This document shows, piece after piece, positions 16,620-26,130 of a stretch of 64,000 nt of DNA (positions within the stretch are counted from its first letter, which is position 1; each line of letters opens with the position of its first letter). The notes beneath the pieces are model-generated. The model was given only the letters and a program-made list of their open reading frames with translations, made no database searches and had not been told where the DNA came from. The stretch spans positions 2,356,001-2,420,000 of the forward strand of contig OZ244166.1 of assembly GCA_965216445.1 (NCBI GenBank), written 5' to 3'. The position numbers and the translations under genes were made by a program. The DNA is from MA-ANB-1 sp965216445. GTDB taxonomy: Bacteria; Actinomycetota; Acidimicrobiia; Spongiisociales; ZC4RG35.

Positions 16620-18693
16620 CGGTCACCTCCTTGTCCGTGTCGACAGCATCGGTCCCTTCGGCCGGCTCGGCCCCGGTATCCACTGAGACTTCCTCGAGTT
16701 CGTGTTCCATCGGCTCCTCGAGCGGCTCCATCCCCCAGCCGATCAGGGACGACAGCGAAATCAAGGCGCCGACGACGATCGCTATCTTGCCCCAAAGCGC
16801 CTGGTGATAGATCACTCCGTAGAAGACGATTGGTATCCCTAGAGCCATCATGAACGGGAAGTAGGAGGGAGCCGGGAGGTGGATGGGCGAAGCTGGGTTG
16901 AGCCCATCGTGCTCCAGGGCAGCCAACACTTCGTCAGCGTCTTCCTTGCGCACGGGTCGCCCCTCATCATCTTCGTCATACTTGAGGTGCCAGAAGTGGT
17001 CGAGGCTGGTCACAACCGGCGCTGTGGCGAAGTTGTATTCAGGTGTGGGGTTGGGGATGGTCCACTCGATTGTCCTGGCGTCCCAGGGATCGATTCCCGA
17101 CTCCTCTCCACGTCGGCGCGAGACATACCAGTTGTACATGAATACCAACAGCGCCAAGGCGATGATGAAGGCACCGACGGTGACAACAAGGTTCCAGGGT
17201 TCCAACCCGGCCTCAGGCGCATACTTCCACGTCCTTCGAACCATTCCTTGCAGGCCCAGCCAATGCATTGGGGCAAACGTGAGGTTGAACCCGATGAACA
17301 TCAACCAGAAATGGGCCTTGCCCAGCCGCTCATCCATGAGTCGTCCGGTGAGTTTCGGGAACCAGTAATAGAGACCACCGAAGATTCCGAATATCGCGCC
17401 TCCGAAAAGCACGTAGTGGAAGTGGGCAACGATGTAGTAGGTGTCAGTTTGCTGCCAGTCGGACGGGACAATCGCATGGGTGACACCGGAGAGACCGCCA
17501 ATAGTGAACATCGCCACGAAACCGATCGAGAACAGCATGGGCGTGGTGAATCGGATCTTCCCCATCCACATCGTCCCCAGCCAGTTGAATATCTTGATGC
17601 CGGTCGGAATTGCGATGGTCATGGTGGCTAGGCCGAACGCAGCCTGGGCGACGGGTGTGATCCCCGATGAGAACATGTGGTGGGCCCACACACCGAACCC
17701 GAGGAAGGCAATGGCTGCACCGGCGAACACGACCGCCGAATACCCGAAGAGCGGTTTCTTGGAGAAGACGGGGAGGATCTCTGAGACCATGCCCATCGCG
17801 GGGAGGATCAGGATGTAGACCTCGGGATGGCCGAATAGCCAGAAGAGGTGCTGCCACAGAATCGGGTCTCCACCGCCGACTGAACTGAAGAACACCGTCC
17901 CGAATTGACGGTCGAACGTGACCATGAATAGCGCCACGGCAATGATCGGAAGGGAAAACAGAAGCAGGAAGGATGTAACGGTTGACATCCAGGCGAAGAC
18001 GGGCATGCGCAGCAGTCGCATGCCTTTGGCCCGCATATTGAAAACGGTCACCACGAAGTTCACGGAAGAGATGAGTGATGCCAGTCCGAGAATCTGTAAT
18101 CCGAGTGCCCAGTAATCCATCGCAGTCCCACTAGAAAACAAGGGTCCTGCGTTGGGCTGATACCCGAACCAGCCTCCACCGGGCGAGTCAGCAAGGAAGT
18201 TGAGTGCTCCGGGACCCCCGTCGAGCGGGATGTTTCCGTCGATCCCACCCAACCCGTCCACGCCCACTGGGGCCAGCGAACTTCCGAAGATGAACGTGGA
18301 ATACAAGAAGATCCCGCCAAAGAAGAAGATCCACCAAGACAACGCGTTCAACCTCGGAAACGCTACGTCCCGGGCACCGATCAACAGCGGAAGCAGGTAG
18401 TTCATGAAGGCGGCGGACACTGGCATCACGAATAGGAAGATCATCGTCGTCCCATGCATCGTGAACAGGGCGTTGTATGCCCCGGCCGTCAAGAATTCAG
18501 CGTTGGCTTGAGCTAGATGAATGCGCAGAAGCAACGCTTCAATCCCTCCGATGATGAAGAAGAAGAAGGCCGCATAGCCGTACATGATCCCGATTCGCTT
18601 GTGATCCACGGTGGTGATCCAAGACCAGATGCCTTCCGTCGATCGAGGTCTCTTGAAGATGGTGGTCGCGGGTCGTTCTGCCGTAGCTGTCAT
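16612..18693 (-). CDS. ctaD: Cytochrome c oxidase subunit I
   Basis: Catalytic subunit of an aa3-type oxidase, which reduces O2 to water and pumps protons. It has twelve core helices holding the low-spin haem, haem a3 and CuB. Visible hallmarks are the N-terminal WITTVDHKRIGIMY, HTTMHG-like TMHGTTMIFLF, WLFGHPEVYILILPAMG with the CuB His and crosslinked Tyr region, the following GVWAHHMFSSG His pair, and AHFHYVLFGG with the haem ligands. At 693 residues it is longer than a minimal subunit I because of a C-terminal extension with two further helices and an acidic tail (ending near DTDKEVTDD). Overlaps: four bases with ctaC and eight with ctaE. Confidence 0.97.
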   Translation of the reverse strand: MTATAERPATTIFKRPRSTEGIWSWITTVDHKRIGIMYGYAAFFFFIIGGIEALLLRIHLAQANAEFLTAGAYNALFTMHGTTMIFLFVMPVSAAFMNYLLPLLIGARDVAFPRLNALSWWIFFFGGIFLYSTFIFGSSLAPVGVDGLGGIDGNIPLDGGPGALNFLADSPGGGWFGYQPNAGPLFSSGTAMDYWALGLQILGLASLISSVNFVVTVFNMRAKGMRLLRMPVFAWMSTVTSFLLLFSLPIIAVALFMVTFDRQFGTVFFSSVGGGDPILWQHLFWLFGHPEVYILILPAMGMVSEILPVFSKKPLFGYSAVVFAGAAIAFLGFGVWAHHMFSSGITPVAQAAFGLATMTIAIPTGIKIFNWLGTMWMGKIRFTTPMLFSIGFVAMFTIGGLSGVTHAIVPSDWQQTDTYYIVAHFHYVLFGGAIFGIFGGLYYWFPKLTGRLMDERLGKAHFWLMFIGFNLTFAPMHWLGLQGMVRRTWKYAPEAGLEPWNLVVTVGAFIIALALLVFMYNWYVSRRRGEESGIDPWDARTIEWTIPNPTPEYNFATAPVVTSLDHFWHLKYDEDDEGRPVRKEDADEVLAALEHDGLNPASPIHLPAPSYFPFMMALGIPIVFYGVIYHQALWGKIAIVVGALISLSSLIGWGMEPLEEPMEHELEEVSVDTGAEPAEGTDAVDTDKEVTDD

Positions 18694-19745
18694 TGGTTAC
18701 TCCCCAACCATGCGATAAGCGCGTCGATCTCCTGCTCCGTGAGGGCGAGGTTGGGCATGAAACTTCCCGGTTTCACATCAGGAGGGTCGGCCAACCAACG
18801 TTTCAGAGCCTCCTCTTGCGTTTCTCCCTCTTCGGGCAGGACCGCCCCGGCGAACGTGTTGCGCGAAGCGAAATGGGTGAGGTTGGGCCCTTCGAATGCT
18901 CCCTCGGCAACGATATTCGAGCCCTCACCATCGACCTCGATGGTATGACACTGGGTGCATCCCTTGTTCAGGAACACCTGCCACCCCTCGAATTCGAGGG
19001 TGCCCTCTTCGGGGAGACTTGCCGGCAGCTGCTGATCCGCCACCCAAGCGTCGTAGTCGGCTTGGCTGACCGCCAGGACCCGAGCCCGCATCAGCGAGTG
19101 GGACAACCCGCAGAACTCGGCACAGTGTCCCCAATACTCACCGGGCTCGTCTGCTTGGAGGCGTAGCTCGGTCGTTTGTCCCGGGACCAAATAGCGCTTC
19201 CCGTTCAGGGCGGGAATCCAGAAGTTGTGGACAACATCTTCGGATGTCATCTGGGCACAGACCTCTTTGCCCACGGGGACCACCATCACGTTTGCAGTCT
19301 GAATTCCCTCATCGGGGTAGTTGTATTCAAACCACCATTGGTGGCCGACAATCTCGATCTCCATGGCATCGGAGCCACACTCGGTCAGATCGAAGACCGT
19401 CGACACGGTTGGCACCGCAATGACCGCCAGAATCAGGGCGGGGATAACGGTCCAAATCACCTCGAGCTTGGCGTTGCCGTGAAGCTGCTTTGGTTCTTTG
19501 GCTCCTTCCTTGTCCCGAAAGAGGATGATGATGGCGATGATCGCGCCTTGAACAAGCACAAAAACACCGGTCGCGATCCAGAACACCGGCCAGAAGAGTC
19601 CATCGATTTGGTCAGCGAACGGTCCAGCCGGCTCGAAAGTAGTGAGAGGCTGCTCCACTTCTTCGAAAAGGGAACAGGAGGCAAGAATTAGTGCGGTGCC
19701 CGCAAGCAGGAGAACACGCGTTAGACGTCGCCGAAAACGATCCAT
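18690..19745 (-). CDS. ctaC: Cytochrome c oxidase subunit II with fused cytochrome c domain
   Basis: Receives electrons and passes them to subunit I through CuA. From the ATG at 19745 the protein has 351 residues: a lipoprotein-type signal ending LASC (Cys24), two membrane helices (~53-76 and 96-117), and the cupredoxin domain with CuA ligands His173, Cys208, Glu210, Cys212, His216 and Met219. A C-terminal class I cytochrome c domain follows, with haem motif CTQCH (263-267) and a probable axial Met330. The fused haem makes this a caa3-like enzyme. No strong ribosome binding site precedes the ATG; the start is chosen from the signal peptide. The open frame further upstream overlaps the preceding gene's end and is discarded. 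Confidence 0.94.
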   Translation of the reverse strand: MDRFRRRLTRVLLLAGTALILASCSLFEEVEQPLTTFEPAGPFADQIDGLFWPVFWIATGVFVLVQGAIIAIIILFRDKEGAKEPKQLHGNAKLEVIWTVIPALILAVIAVPTVSTVFDLTECGSDAMEIEIVGHQWWFEYNYPDEGIQTANVMVVPVGKEVCAQMTSEDVVHNFWIPALNGKRYLVPGQTTELRLQADEPGEYWGHCAEFCGLSHSLMRARVLAVSQADYDAWVADQQLPASLPEEGTLEFEGWQVFLNKGCTQCHTIEVDGEGSNIVAEGAFEGPNLTHFASRNTFAGAVLPEEGETQEEALKRWLADPPDVKPGSFMPNLALTEQEIDALIAWLGSNQ

Positions 19746-19803
19746 TGCTGCGGCATCATAAGGTTCTTCGGAGCGCCAACCAACTTCACGCCGATGGCAT
19801 TTC

Positions 19804-20640
19804 TCAACCGTCCAGCCCATCGAGAACGGCCACCAATTCATCGTCGGTGACTGCACCTTCAAATCCAGAAACAATCACGCCGTCGGCGTCGACAACGAAG
19901 ATCCAAGGCTCACTCGGAAGTGACCATTCGACAACCGCCTCGACGGAAACCAAGTCGGCGATGTCCTGCACCTGAATGTCTTCGTATATCTCGACGTGGA
20001 CGAAGTCGATATCCGGAAAGTCGCCCTTGATCTGTTTGACCTGATCGAGCATCGGCCCGCATGCCGCTGATGAGCAAAACGCCGGGGTGGCAAACACTAT
20101 GACCGACGGTGTCCCGTTGGAAACCGCTTCATCCACAGATAGCTCATAGAGCGCAGGGTCCGGATCAGGGTCCGAGGAGATCACAGCCAGGTCCGGATAA
20201 TCGGCGATGGTCCGGGTAACGGACTTCGGTGCGGGCAAGCCAGTCGAAGCAACAGTTGGGTCTTCGATTGCGAGGAAACCTGTTGGCCCGCTTTCGCTCA
20301 GCCCATCAGCCTGGATTGTGACCTGATAGATGCCTGCTTCCGGCAGGTCGAAATAGGCTGCATAGATCCCACGGACATCGGGAACCGTCCAGACGAAATC
20401 CAGTTCGTATTCACCAAGTGGGGTCCCGTCTTCGTTTCGCAGGAGGGCAGTTGCACTGCGACCCTCGTCGGCAAGGAACTCGTTGGTCTCGGGGTCGATG
20501 AGCCCGAAGAGAACACGCTGTTCGCCGATACCAATCGTGCCGCCACTCGAGGCGACGATCGCAAGAGGAGTCGGACCGGTCGAACTGCACGCCGCCACAG
20601 CCAGCGCAAAGAGGCTGATGAGGATCAGTTGTCGTTTCAT
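19804..20640 (-). CDS. Thioredoxin-fold lipoprotein in the cytochrome oxidase operon
   Basis: A 278-residue lipoprotein (lipobox LAVAAC, Cys18). Residues 25-125 form a beta-sandwich-like domain, and residues ~145-278 a thioredoxin-like fold with the pair Cys189-Cys194 (AFCSSAAC, spacing C-x4-C rather than C-x2-C or the Sco C-x3-C). A cis-Pro-like region (SLPSEPWIFVVDADG) follows. Position between ctaB and ctaC suggests a role in delivering copper to, or keeping reduced, the CuA cysteines. This is inference: classical Sco motifs are not complete. The ctaB stop overlap of four bases (20637-20640) supports operon membership. Confidence 0.8.
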   Translation of the reverse strand: MKRQLILISLFALAVAACSSTGPTPLAIVASSGGTIGIGEQRVLFGLIDPETNEFLADEGRSATALLRNEDGTPLGEYELDFVWTVPDVRGIYAAYFDLPEAGIYQVTIQADGLSESGPTGFLAIEDPTVASTGLPAPKSVTRTIADYPDLAVISSDPDPDPALYELSVDEAVSNGTPSVIVFATPAFCSSAACGPMLDQVKQIKGDFPDIDFVHVEIYEDIQVQDIADLVSVEAVVEWSLPSEPWIFVVDADGVIVSGFEGAVTDDELVAVLDGLDG

Positions 20641-21536
20641 CGAACCAGTACGTCGAGCATCGCGGCAGCAAACAGGGCTGAGAGATAAACAGTGGATGTC
20701 GTAAAGAGTTTCATTGCCTTCGACGAATCAAGGTAGACCCGCCAGGTATCAAGGAGAAACCAGCCGCCGAGCAAAAGCGAAGCCACCAGATAGATCCACC
20801 GCAACCCGGCTACCGGGACAAGCAGCAGCGACATACCGACCATCAAACCCGTGTACAGCAGCATTCGTCTGGTTGTGGTTTCGATTCCTGCCACAACAGG
20901 AAGCATGGGCACCCCTGCCCTGCCGTAGTCATCCTTGTAGCGCACGGCGAGAGCCCAGAAGTGGGGAGGAGTCCAATAAAAGACGATGAGGAAGAGTATC
21001 CACGCCGGCATCGCCAGCGAACCGGTGACGGCTGCCCATCCGACCAAGGTCGGCGCCGCTCCCGCCGCACCACCGATAACGATGTTCTGCGGGGTTCTTC
21101 GCTTGAGTCCAATCGTGTAGACAAACACATAAAAGAGGAGTGCAGCTGTGCTCAACGCGGCTGCCAACAGATTGGAGCTCATCCACAGCACCGCAAAGCC
21201 GGCGACCCCGAGCAGGACTCCGAAGACGAGTGCGTTTGACTGTGACACCTCGTCTTGCGCCAGCGGGCGACCCCGAGTCCGCTTCATCACCTCGTCGATG
21301 TCCGCGTCGTAGACGCAATTGAGCACGTTGGCACCTGCGGCCGAGAGCGTCCCGCCGAGGAGAGTCAGGGTCACCAGCCGCCATCCCGGCCAGCCGTTTG
21401 CAGCCAAGACCATGGCTGGAACCGTGGTTATGAGTAGGAGCTCGATTATCCGAGGTTTGGTGAGAGCAACGTAGGCACCTATCCGGCTGCGACGACGGAC
21501 AGAAAGGTCGACCTGCGGAGCAACATCAGCAGTCAC
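20637..21536 (-). CDS. ctaB: Protohaem IX farnesyltransferase (haem O synthase)
   Basis: Polytopic membrane prenyltransferase (UbiA superfamily) that adds a farnesyl group to haem B, making haem O for the oxidase. The first Asp-rich motif is NCVYDADIDEVMKRTRGRPL (about residues 95-114). The second region includes FWALAVRYKDDYGRAGVPMLP, both highly typical of CtaB/CyoE. About nine helices in 299 residues. It starts 14 bases after the small membrane protein and overlaps the lipoprotein gene by four. No ctaA (haem A synthase) is visible in the window; it must lie elsewhere if haem A is made. Confidence 0.95.
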   Translation of the reverse strand: MTADVAPQVDLSVRRRSRIGAYVALTKPRIIELLLITTVPAMVLAANGWPGWRLVTLTLLGGTLSAAGANVLNCVYDADIDEVMKRTRGRPLAQDEVSQSNALVFGVLLGVAGFAVLWMSSNLLAAALSTAALLFYVFVYTIGLKRRTPQNIVIGGAAGAAPTLVGWAAVTGSLAMPAWILFLIVFYWTPPHFWALAVRYKDDYGRAGVPMLPVVAGIETTTRRMLLYTGLMVGMSLLLVPVAGLRWIYLVASLLLGGWFLLDTWRVYLDSSKAMKLFTTSTVYLSALFAAAMLDVLVR

Positions 21537-21550
21537 GAGGGAAACGCTAC

Positions 21551-21742
21551 CTACGTGGCGGTGGTAGCACCACTTGGACCCGACTCAACCCCTTCAGCGG
21601 GATCGGACTCCTCGTCAGCCTGCTCCTCGCTTCGGCCTCGGGCCCGCTTCTCAGCCCATCGCAGCGCGAGAATCGCAAGCAGCGCCGGAACCACGAAGAC
21701 GCCAATCTCGTCGATTCCCCAGTAATGAGCGAACACAATCAT
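21551..21742 (-). CDS. Small single-pass membrane protein
   Basis: A 63-residue protein: a short extracytoplasmic or N-terminal piece with IVFAHYWG, one hydrophobic helix (EIGVFVVPALLAILALRW, residues 12-29), then a highly charged Arg/Glu-rich tail. The ATG lies in a four-base overlap with the FedA-like gene upstream, and the stop is 14 bases before ctaB, so it is embedded in the operon. The organisation suggests a small subunit or partner of the FedA-like membrane protein. No known function. Confidence 0.7.
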   Translation of the reverse strand: MIVFAHYWGIDEIGVFVVPALLAILALRWAEKRARGRSEEQADEESDPAEGVESGPSGATTAT

Positions 21743-23100
21743 CCCGCCAGGATCACCAATCCAAGAGAAGTAAGTCCCACCATAAGTAGAAGCATCGCAT
21801 ATTGGGAGCGCACTGCTTCCTTACCGAAGTCGGCGAGAGCCCGATCGTGAGCAAGCACGACACCGAGGATGTGCCCGGTCACGATGAACGCCAGCTGGAG
21901 GTACCAAATGGGCTCACTTGCCGTGAGGAAGAAGTCCACCGACCGGTCCGCGGTCCCAAACAGATCCCACCCCAGTCCGAAGGGATCTGAAACCGCGGAG
22001 AGGAGTTGCTGGCCCTCGAAGATAATCAACGTGAAGTAGTGGGCGACCGCATAGGCGAGGGCAATCGGCACCAGTGTGTGGGCAAACCTCGAAGCGACCC
22101 TGGACGCGGTTGTATTTCCAACCATTCGCGCTGCAACCCACGATGCCAGCCAGTAGGCCCCGGCAACAGCCACAACAAACGCCAGCAAGAGGGTTGTCTT
22201 CCCGATGGTCCGTGCACCGAAGAACCCGGTGAAATCCCGAAACCAACGAGTACCGCTGGCACCGTCGTAGCTGACAGTGCCGATTGCGGCCAAAACAAAA
22301 AACGGGAACTCCGGCCATTCGGGAAGCGCAGGCAAGGCGCGCAACCAACCACGCCAGAACAGCCTCCCCTCCGAATTCCGGCCTATGGGCGAAATCGCAG
22401 AAAACATCCGGTTGTAGGTGGTGAAGAATTCAAACGTTACGAGCGCACGATCCTTCCCGATGGAGCGCACCGCGACCAGAACGACGCTCGTGTAGATCAA
22501 TGCGGCCCAACCCAGCTGTGCCGGGTCGCTTGAAGAAGGACTCACCAACTCCAACCAGGTGAAACCGATCAGCAACAGAGTCGCGGGTCCCACGCCGGGA
22601 AGCCCGTTTGGCGTCTTCGACTCGACGCGATTTCGGTCCTCGAGTAGGTCCCCGAGCGTTGACCACGGATTAATGGCCGAGTACCAGTTCCCAACGAGTG
22701 CGGAGCCAAACGGCACCACCAGCCACATCAACACCCAAACGGTGACGGGCGCAATCGTTTGCCGACCCTGCACGGTTTCGGCTCCGAAAAGCGGAGGAAT
22801 GACCTGGGCAACCACCAGAAACAGCCCGGCCAGGCCGAGAAAACGCAACACAGTGGCGAGGGTGCGAGTACGACCAAACACTTTTCCGGATTTTGGACCA
22901 TCCTGAAGACGCGCCTCCGGCCACAAAACCGCCAAGGCGACAAAGGAGACAACGAGGACCACACCTGCCGCGACCACAAAATACGAGACCGGTACCGGGA
23001 GATCGAGACGGCCGCCGATTCCGTGGGCGAGAGCCACGCTCGGCGTGATGAGGACAAAGCCAGTCCCGGCCACTCCCACCGCGGCCAGGCGCCTGATCAA
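21739..23100 (-). CDS. FedA-like ('fenitrothion hydrolase' family) polytopic membrane protein
   Basis: A 453-residue integral membrane protein with about eleven or twelve helices. It begins with a cleavable-looking signal and then AHGIGGRLDLPVPV, the start that identifies the actinobacterial membrane family annotated as fenitrothion hydrolase (FedA). Histidines cluster at AHGIGG and in late helices (FAHTLVPIALAYAVAHYF, IVTGHILGVVLAHD), which would suit metal or haem binding. The pesticide name comes from one characterised gene and probably does not describe the native role. Its place upstream of ctaB in an oxidase operon points to respiration or copper handling. Overlaps of four bases on both sides. 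Confidence 0.75.
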   Translation of the reverse strand: MIRRLAAVGVAGTGFVLITPSVALAHGIGGRLDLPVPVSYFVVAAGVVLVVSFVALAVLWPEARLQDGPKSGKVFGRTRTLATVLRFLGLAGLFLVVAQVIPPLFGAETVQGRQTIAPVTVWVLMWLVVPFGSALVGNWYSAINPWSTLGDLLEDRNRVESKTPNGLPGVGPATLLLIGFTWLELVSPSSSDPAQLGWAALIYTSVVLVAVRSIGKDRALVTFEFFTTYNRMFSAISPIGRNSEGRLFWRGWLRALPALPEWPEFPFFVLAAIGTVSYDGASGTRWFRDFTGFFGARTIGKTTLLLAFVVAVAGAYWLASWVAARMVGNTTASRVASRFAHTLVPIALAYAVAHYFTLIIFEGQQLLSAVSDPFGLGWDLFGTADRSVDFFLTASEPIWYLQLAFIVTGHILGVVLAHDRALADFGKEAVRSQYAMLLLMVGLTSLGLVILAG

Positions 23101-23567
23101 GGCGAGACCTCAACTTCAAACAGGAGCAGACTCTCTTCTTCCAGCTCTGCTTCAAAGATGCCGGGAATCGTGGCGTCAAAGACAACCGTGGTCACCTCAC
23201 CGGCCACGAGTGGGAAATGGAGGTCGTAGCCATGGAGATGCAGGTCACCATCGACACTCGACAACACAGATATCGAAGCCGTCTCCGACAGCGTGACCTC
23301 AAAGACATCGAGCCCCGAGACTGTGATCTCAGGGATTTCTTCCGTACCACCCTCGAGAATGACGTCGTACGTCTCTGCGACGGTCGTCGTGGACGAGATC
23401 GACGTTGTCGTGCTGACGTCCGAGGTAGTTGGTGGGTTCGAAGTCGTCGTGGATGAAGGTTGGGTCGTGACTGTCGTTGATGACACTGTCGCAGCAGTTC
23501 CTGACTCTCCAGTTCCACAAGCCGACACCAGGAGGGCCGTCGCCATGGCCACAGCAAAAAACTTCAT
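23097..23567 (-). CDS. Cupredoxin-like lipoprotein
   Basis: A 156-residue lipoprotein: signal MKFFAVAMATALLVSAC (Cys17), a Thr/Ser-rich linker (residues ~25-65), and a beta-sandwich domain of about 90 residues. The segment DLHLHGYDLHFPLVAGEV followed by TTVVFDATIPGIFEAELEE resembles the cupredoxin-like domains of extracytoplasmic copper or iron proteins, but the usual Cys-His-Met copper ligands at the C-terminus are absent; three histidines in HLHGYDLH are the only candidates. It is the first gene of the long cta run and overlaps the FedA-like gene by four bases. A periplasmic metal-binding role is plausible. Confidence 0.7.
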   Translation of the reverse strand: MKFFAVAMATALLVSACGTGESGTAATVSSTTVTTQPSSTTTSNPPTTSDVSTTTSISSTTTVAETYDVILEGGTEEIPEITVSGLDVFEVTLSETASISVLSSVDGDLHLHGYDLHFPLVAGEVTTVVFDATIPGIFEAELEEESLLLFEVEVSP

Positions 23568-23625
23568 GTGGTGACGCTATCCAAATCGTCGATCTAGGTG
23601 TAGTGCGGCGTAACCTGTCGGTTCG

Positions 23626-26124
23626 ATGCGTTGGTTGAAGCGAATCCTGATACTGCTACTCGTTGTCATCGTGGTTGCCGGCGTTTTCGGATTTCTCACC
23701 ATTCGACGGTCTTACCCCCAATTGAACGGCGAACTGGCGGTCGTTGGGTTGGAGAACGAAGTGGTAGTCCATCGCGACCAATACGGAATACCACACATCT
23801 ACGCCGACACCACCGCCGATCTCTTCCGCGCCCAGGGGTTTGTCGAAGCCCAGGATCGCTTTTTCCAAATGGATTTCTGGCGACACATCGGGTCTGGTCG
23901 TCTTTCGGAGATGTTCGGCGACTCTCAAGTGGAAACCGACAAGTTCTTGCGTTCGTTGGGATTCGTCGACATTGCAGAAACTGAGCTCAACTCAATGCCG
24001 AAGGAGATTCGCCAAATCCTCGAGTGGTACAGCGATGGGGTCAACGCTTACCTGGACTCACGATCGGGTTCCTCCCTGAGCCTCGAGTACGCCATCCTTC
24101 CGCTCCAGGCGCCCGGCTACGAACCAGAACAGTGGACACCCGTTCACACGCTTACCTGGGCGAAGATGATGTCCTGGGACCTCAGCGGCAATTTCCGGAA
24201 TGAGCTCGCGCGCACAGTGCTGGCGGAAACGCTGACACCAGAGCAAGTCGACCTCCTTTACCCCGGTTACCCCTCCGATCACCCCGTCGTCGTTCCTGGG
24301 ATCATCAGAGCGGACGACAAAGTCGACTGGCTGGCTTTGCCCGAAGGGGCCAAGGGAGCCCTCGAGGCAGTGGAGAGCGGTTACAGGTTGGTCGACAACG
24401 TCACCGGAGGTGGGTTTGAGGGGATCGGTTCAAATAACTGGGCGATCTCCGGAGACCTGACCGAGTCGGGAATGCCGATACTTGCGAACGATCCTCACCT
24501 CGGGATTCGCATGCCATCTATCTGGTACGAGGTCGGACTTCACTGCAACCAGTTGTCCGACCTGTGCCCGTTCGAAGTTGTCGGGTTTGGCTTTCCCGGA
24601 ACACCTGGTGTTGTCATCGGCCACAACGCCAATATTGCGTGGGGTGTGACCACGGAGGCCGCCGACACGCAGGATCTGTTCATAGAGAAGATCAACCCGA
24701 GCAACCCTCACCAATATGAGGTCGATGGAGAATGGCTAGACATGGAGGTTCGGACCGAGACCATCCAAGTCGCAGGCGCCGACCCGATTGAATACGAGGT
24801 ACGTCAGACCCGAAACGGCCCTATCATCTCAGGCTTGTTCGGACCGGCCGACGATCTCGAGGAGATAGCAACGAACTATCCGGACCCCTTTGCGGTTTCC
24901 CTGGCCTGGAAGACACTCGAGCCTTCGACATTGTTCGAGTCGATACTTCGGATAAACCTGGCAACAAACTGGGAAGACTTCCGTTCAGCTGCATCACTTT
25001 GGGATATCGCCGCACAAAATCTGGTGTACGCCGATATCCAGGGAAACATCGGCTATCAATCGACTGGAGAGATTCCGGTCAGGTCGGGATGGGACGGACG
25101 TCTACCGGTAGCGGGGTGGGATTCCGACAACGTGTGGCAAGGAACGATCCCATTCGAAGACATGCCTTACGTATTCAATCCGGTGCGTGGCTACGTGTTT
25201 TCGGCGAACCAGCCGGTACTCGCCCCGGGCGAATCACCACTGATCGGCACCGACGCTGCCTACGGCTACCGCGCAGCCCGAATCGAGGCGATGATTCTCG
25301 CAACCGACCGTCATGACGTTGACTCGGTGCGATCCATGCAAATGGATAGCCGAGATGGAGGAGCCGCTGAGGTGGTCCCCCACCTTCTTCAAGTGGACTC
25401 ACAGGCCCCCGGTGTTCAAGTGCTCCAGGGTCTAATCGAAAACTGGTCGCTCGGGTTCGAGGCCTTCCAAGCCCAGCACGACTCAGCCGGAGCAGCGGTG
25501 TATGCGGTCATCTGGAAGAACCTCCTCGAGCTCACATTCCACGACGACCTGCCCGAGGACCATTGGCCCGAAGGTGGGAGTCGCTGGTTCGAAGTCGTTG
25601 CCATATTGCTGGAGGACCCAGAGAACACATTCTGGGATAACGCCGAGACTGCCACGATCGAGAACTCTTTGGACATATTGGAGCGTGCCATGGCTGACGC
25701 ACATGTCGAGTTGGTGGAGTTGCTCGGCCCGGAGATCGAAGACTGGGCCTGGGGCACGCTCCATGTCGCCGAGTTTGAGAACCAAACGCTGGGACAATCC
25801 GGCATCGGACCGGTTGAATGGCTGTTCAATCGGACAGCGCCGCTTCGAGTCGGTGGCGGTCCATCGATCGTCAATGCGGTCGGTTGGAACCCGACGGAGG
25901 GCTACGAAGTCAACTGGGTCCCGTCGATGAGGATGGTCATCGACCTCGGAAACCTTGATGCATCGACCTCGATACATACCACCGGGCAGTCAGGGCACGC
26001 TTTCCACGGGAACTACGCCGACATGCTTGGGTTGTGGACGGACGGCCTGCAACATCCGATGTTGTGGAGCAGAACTCAAGTCGAGGCTGGCGCAGACAAC
26101 ACTCTCGCGCTCATCCCCGGATGA
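23626..26124 (+). CDS. Penicillin acylase family (Ntn) amidohydrolase
   Basis: Secreted or membrane-anchored N-terminal nucleophile hydrolase of 832 residues. One N-terminal membrane helix (residues 5-25) is followed by the alpha-chain region (VVHRDQYGIPHIYADT and AQGFVEAQDRFFQMDFWRH, both hallmark motifs). A spacer ends at Gly268, before the nucleophile Ser269 (GSNNWAISG), which autoprocessing would expose. The beta-chain follows with the conserved ANDPHLGIRMPSIWYEVGLHC. Substrates in this family include beta-lactams, acyl-homoserine lactones and other N-acyl amides. The natural one is unknown here. It is divergent from the cta run and convergent with the hydrolase at 26131. Confidence 0.92.
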   Translation: MRWLKRILILLLVVIVVAGVFGFLTIRRSYPQLNGELAVVGLENEVVVHRDQYGIPHIYADTTADLFRAQGFVEAQDRFFQMDFWRHIGSGRLSEMFGDSQVETDKFLRSLGFVDIAETELNSMPKEIRQILEWYSDGVNAYLDSRSGSSLSLEYAILPLQAPGYEPEQWTPVHTLTWAKMMSWDLSGNFRNELARTVLAETLTPEQVDLLYPGYPSDHPVVVPGIIRADDKVDWLALPEGAKGALEAVESGYRLVDNVTGGGFEGIGSNNWAISGDLTESGMPILANDPHLGIRMPSIWYEVGLHCNQLSDLCPFEVVGFGFPGTPGVVIGHNANIAWGVTTEAADTQDLFIEKINPSNPHQYEVDGEWLDMEVRTETIQVAGADPIEYEVRQTRNGPIISGLFGPADDLEEIATNYPDPFAVSLAWKTLEPSTLFESILRINLATNWEDFRSAASLWDIAAQNLVYADIQGNIGYQSTGEIPVRSGWDGRLPVAGWDSDNVWQGTIPFEDMPYVFNPVRGYVFSANQPVLAPGESPLIGTDAAYGYRAARIEAMILATDRHDVDSVRSMQMDSRDGGAAEVVPHLLQVDSQAPGVQVLQGLIENWSLGFEAFQAQHDSAGAAVYAVIWKNLLELTFHDDLPEDHWPEGGSRWFEVVAILLEDPENTFWDNAETATIENSLDILERAMADAHVELVELLGPEIEDWAWGTLHVAEFENQTLGQSGIGPVEWLFNRTAPLRVGGGPSIVNAVGWNPTEGYEVNWVPSMRMVIDLGNLDASTSIHTTGQSGHAFHGNYADMLGLWTDGLQHPMLWSRTQVEAGADNTLALIPG

Positions 26125-26130
26125 GGTCGA

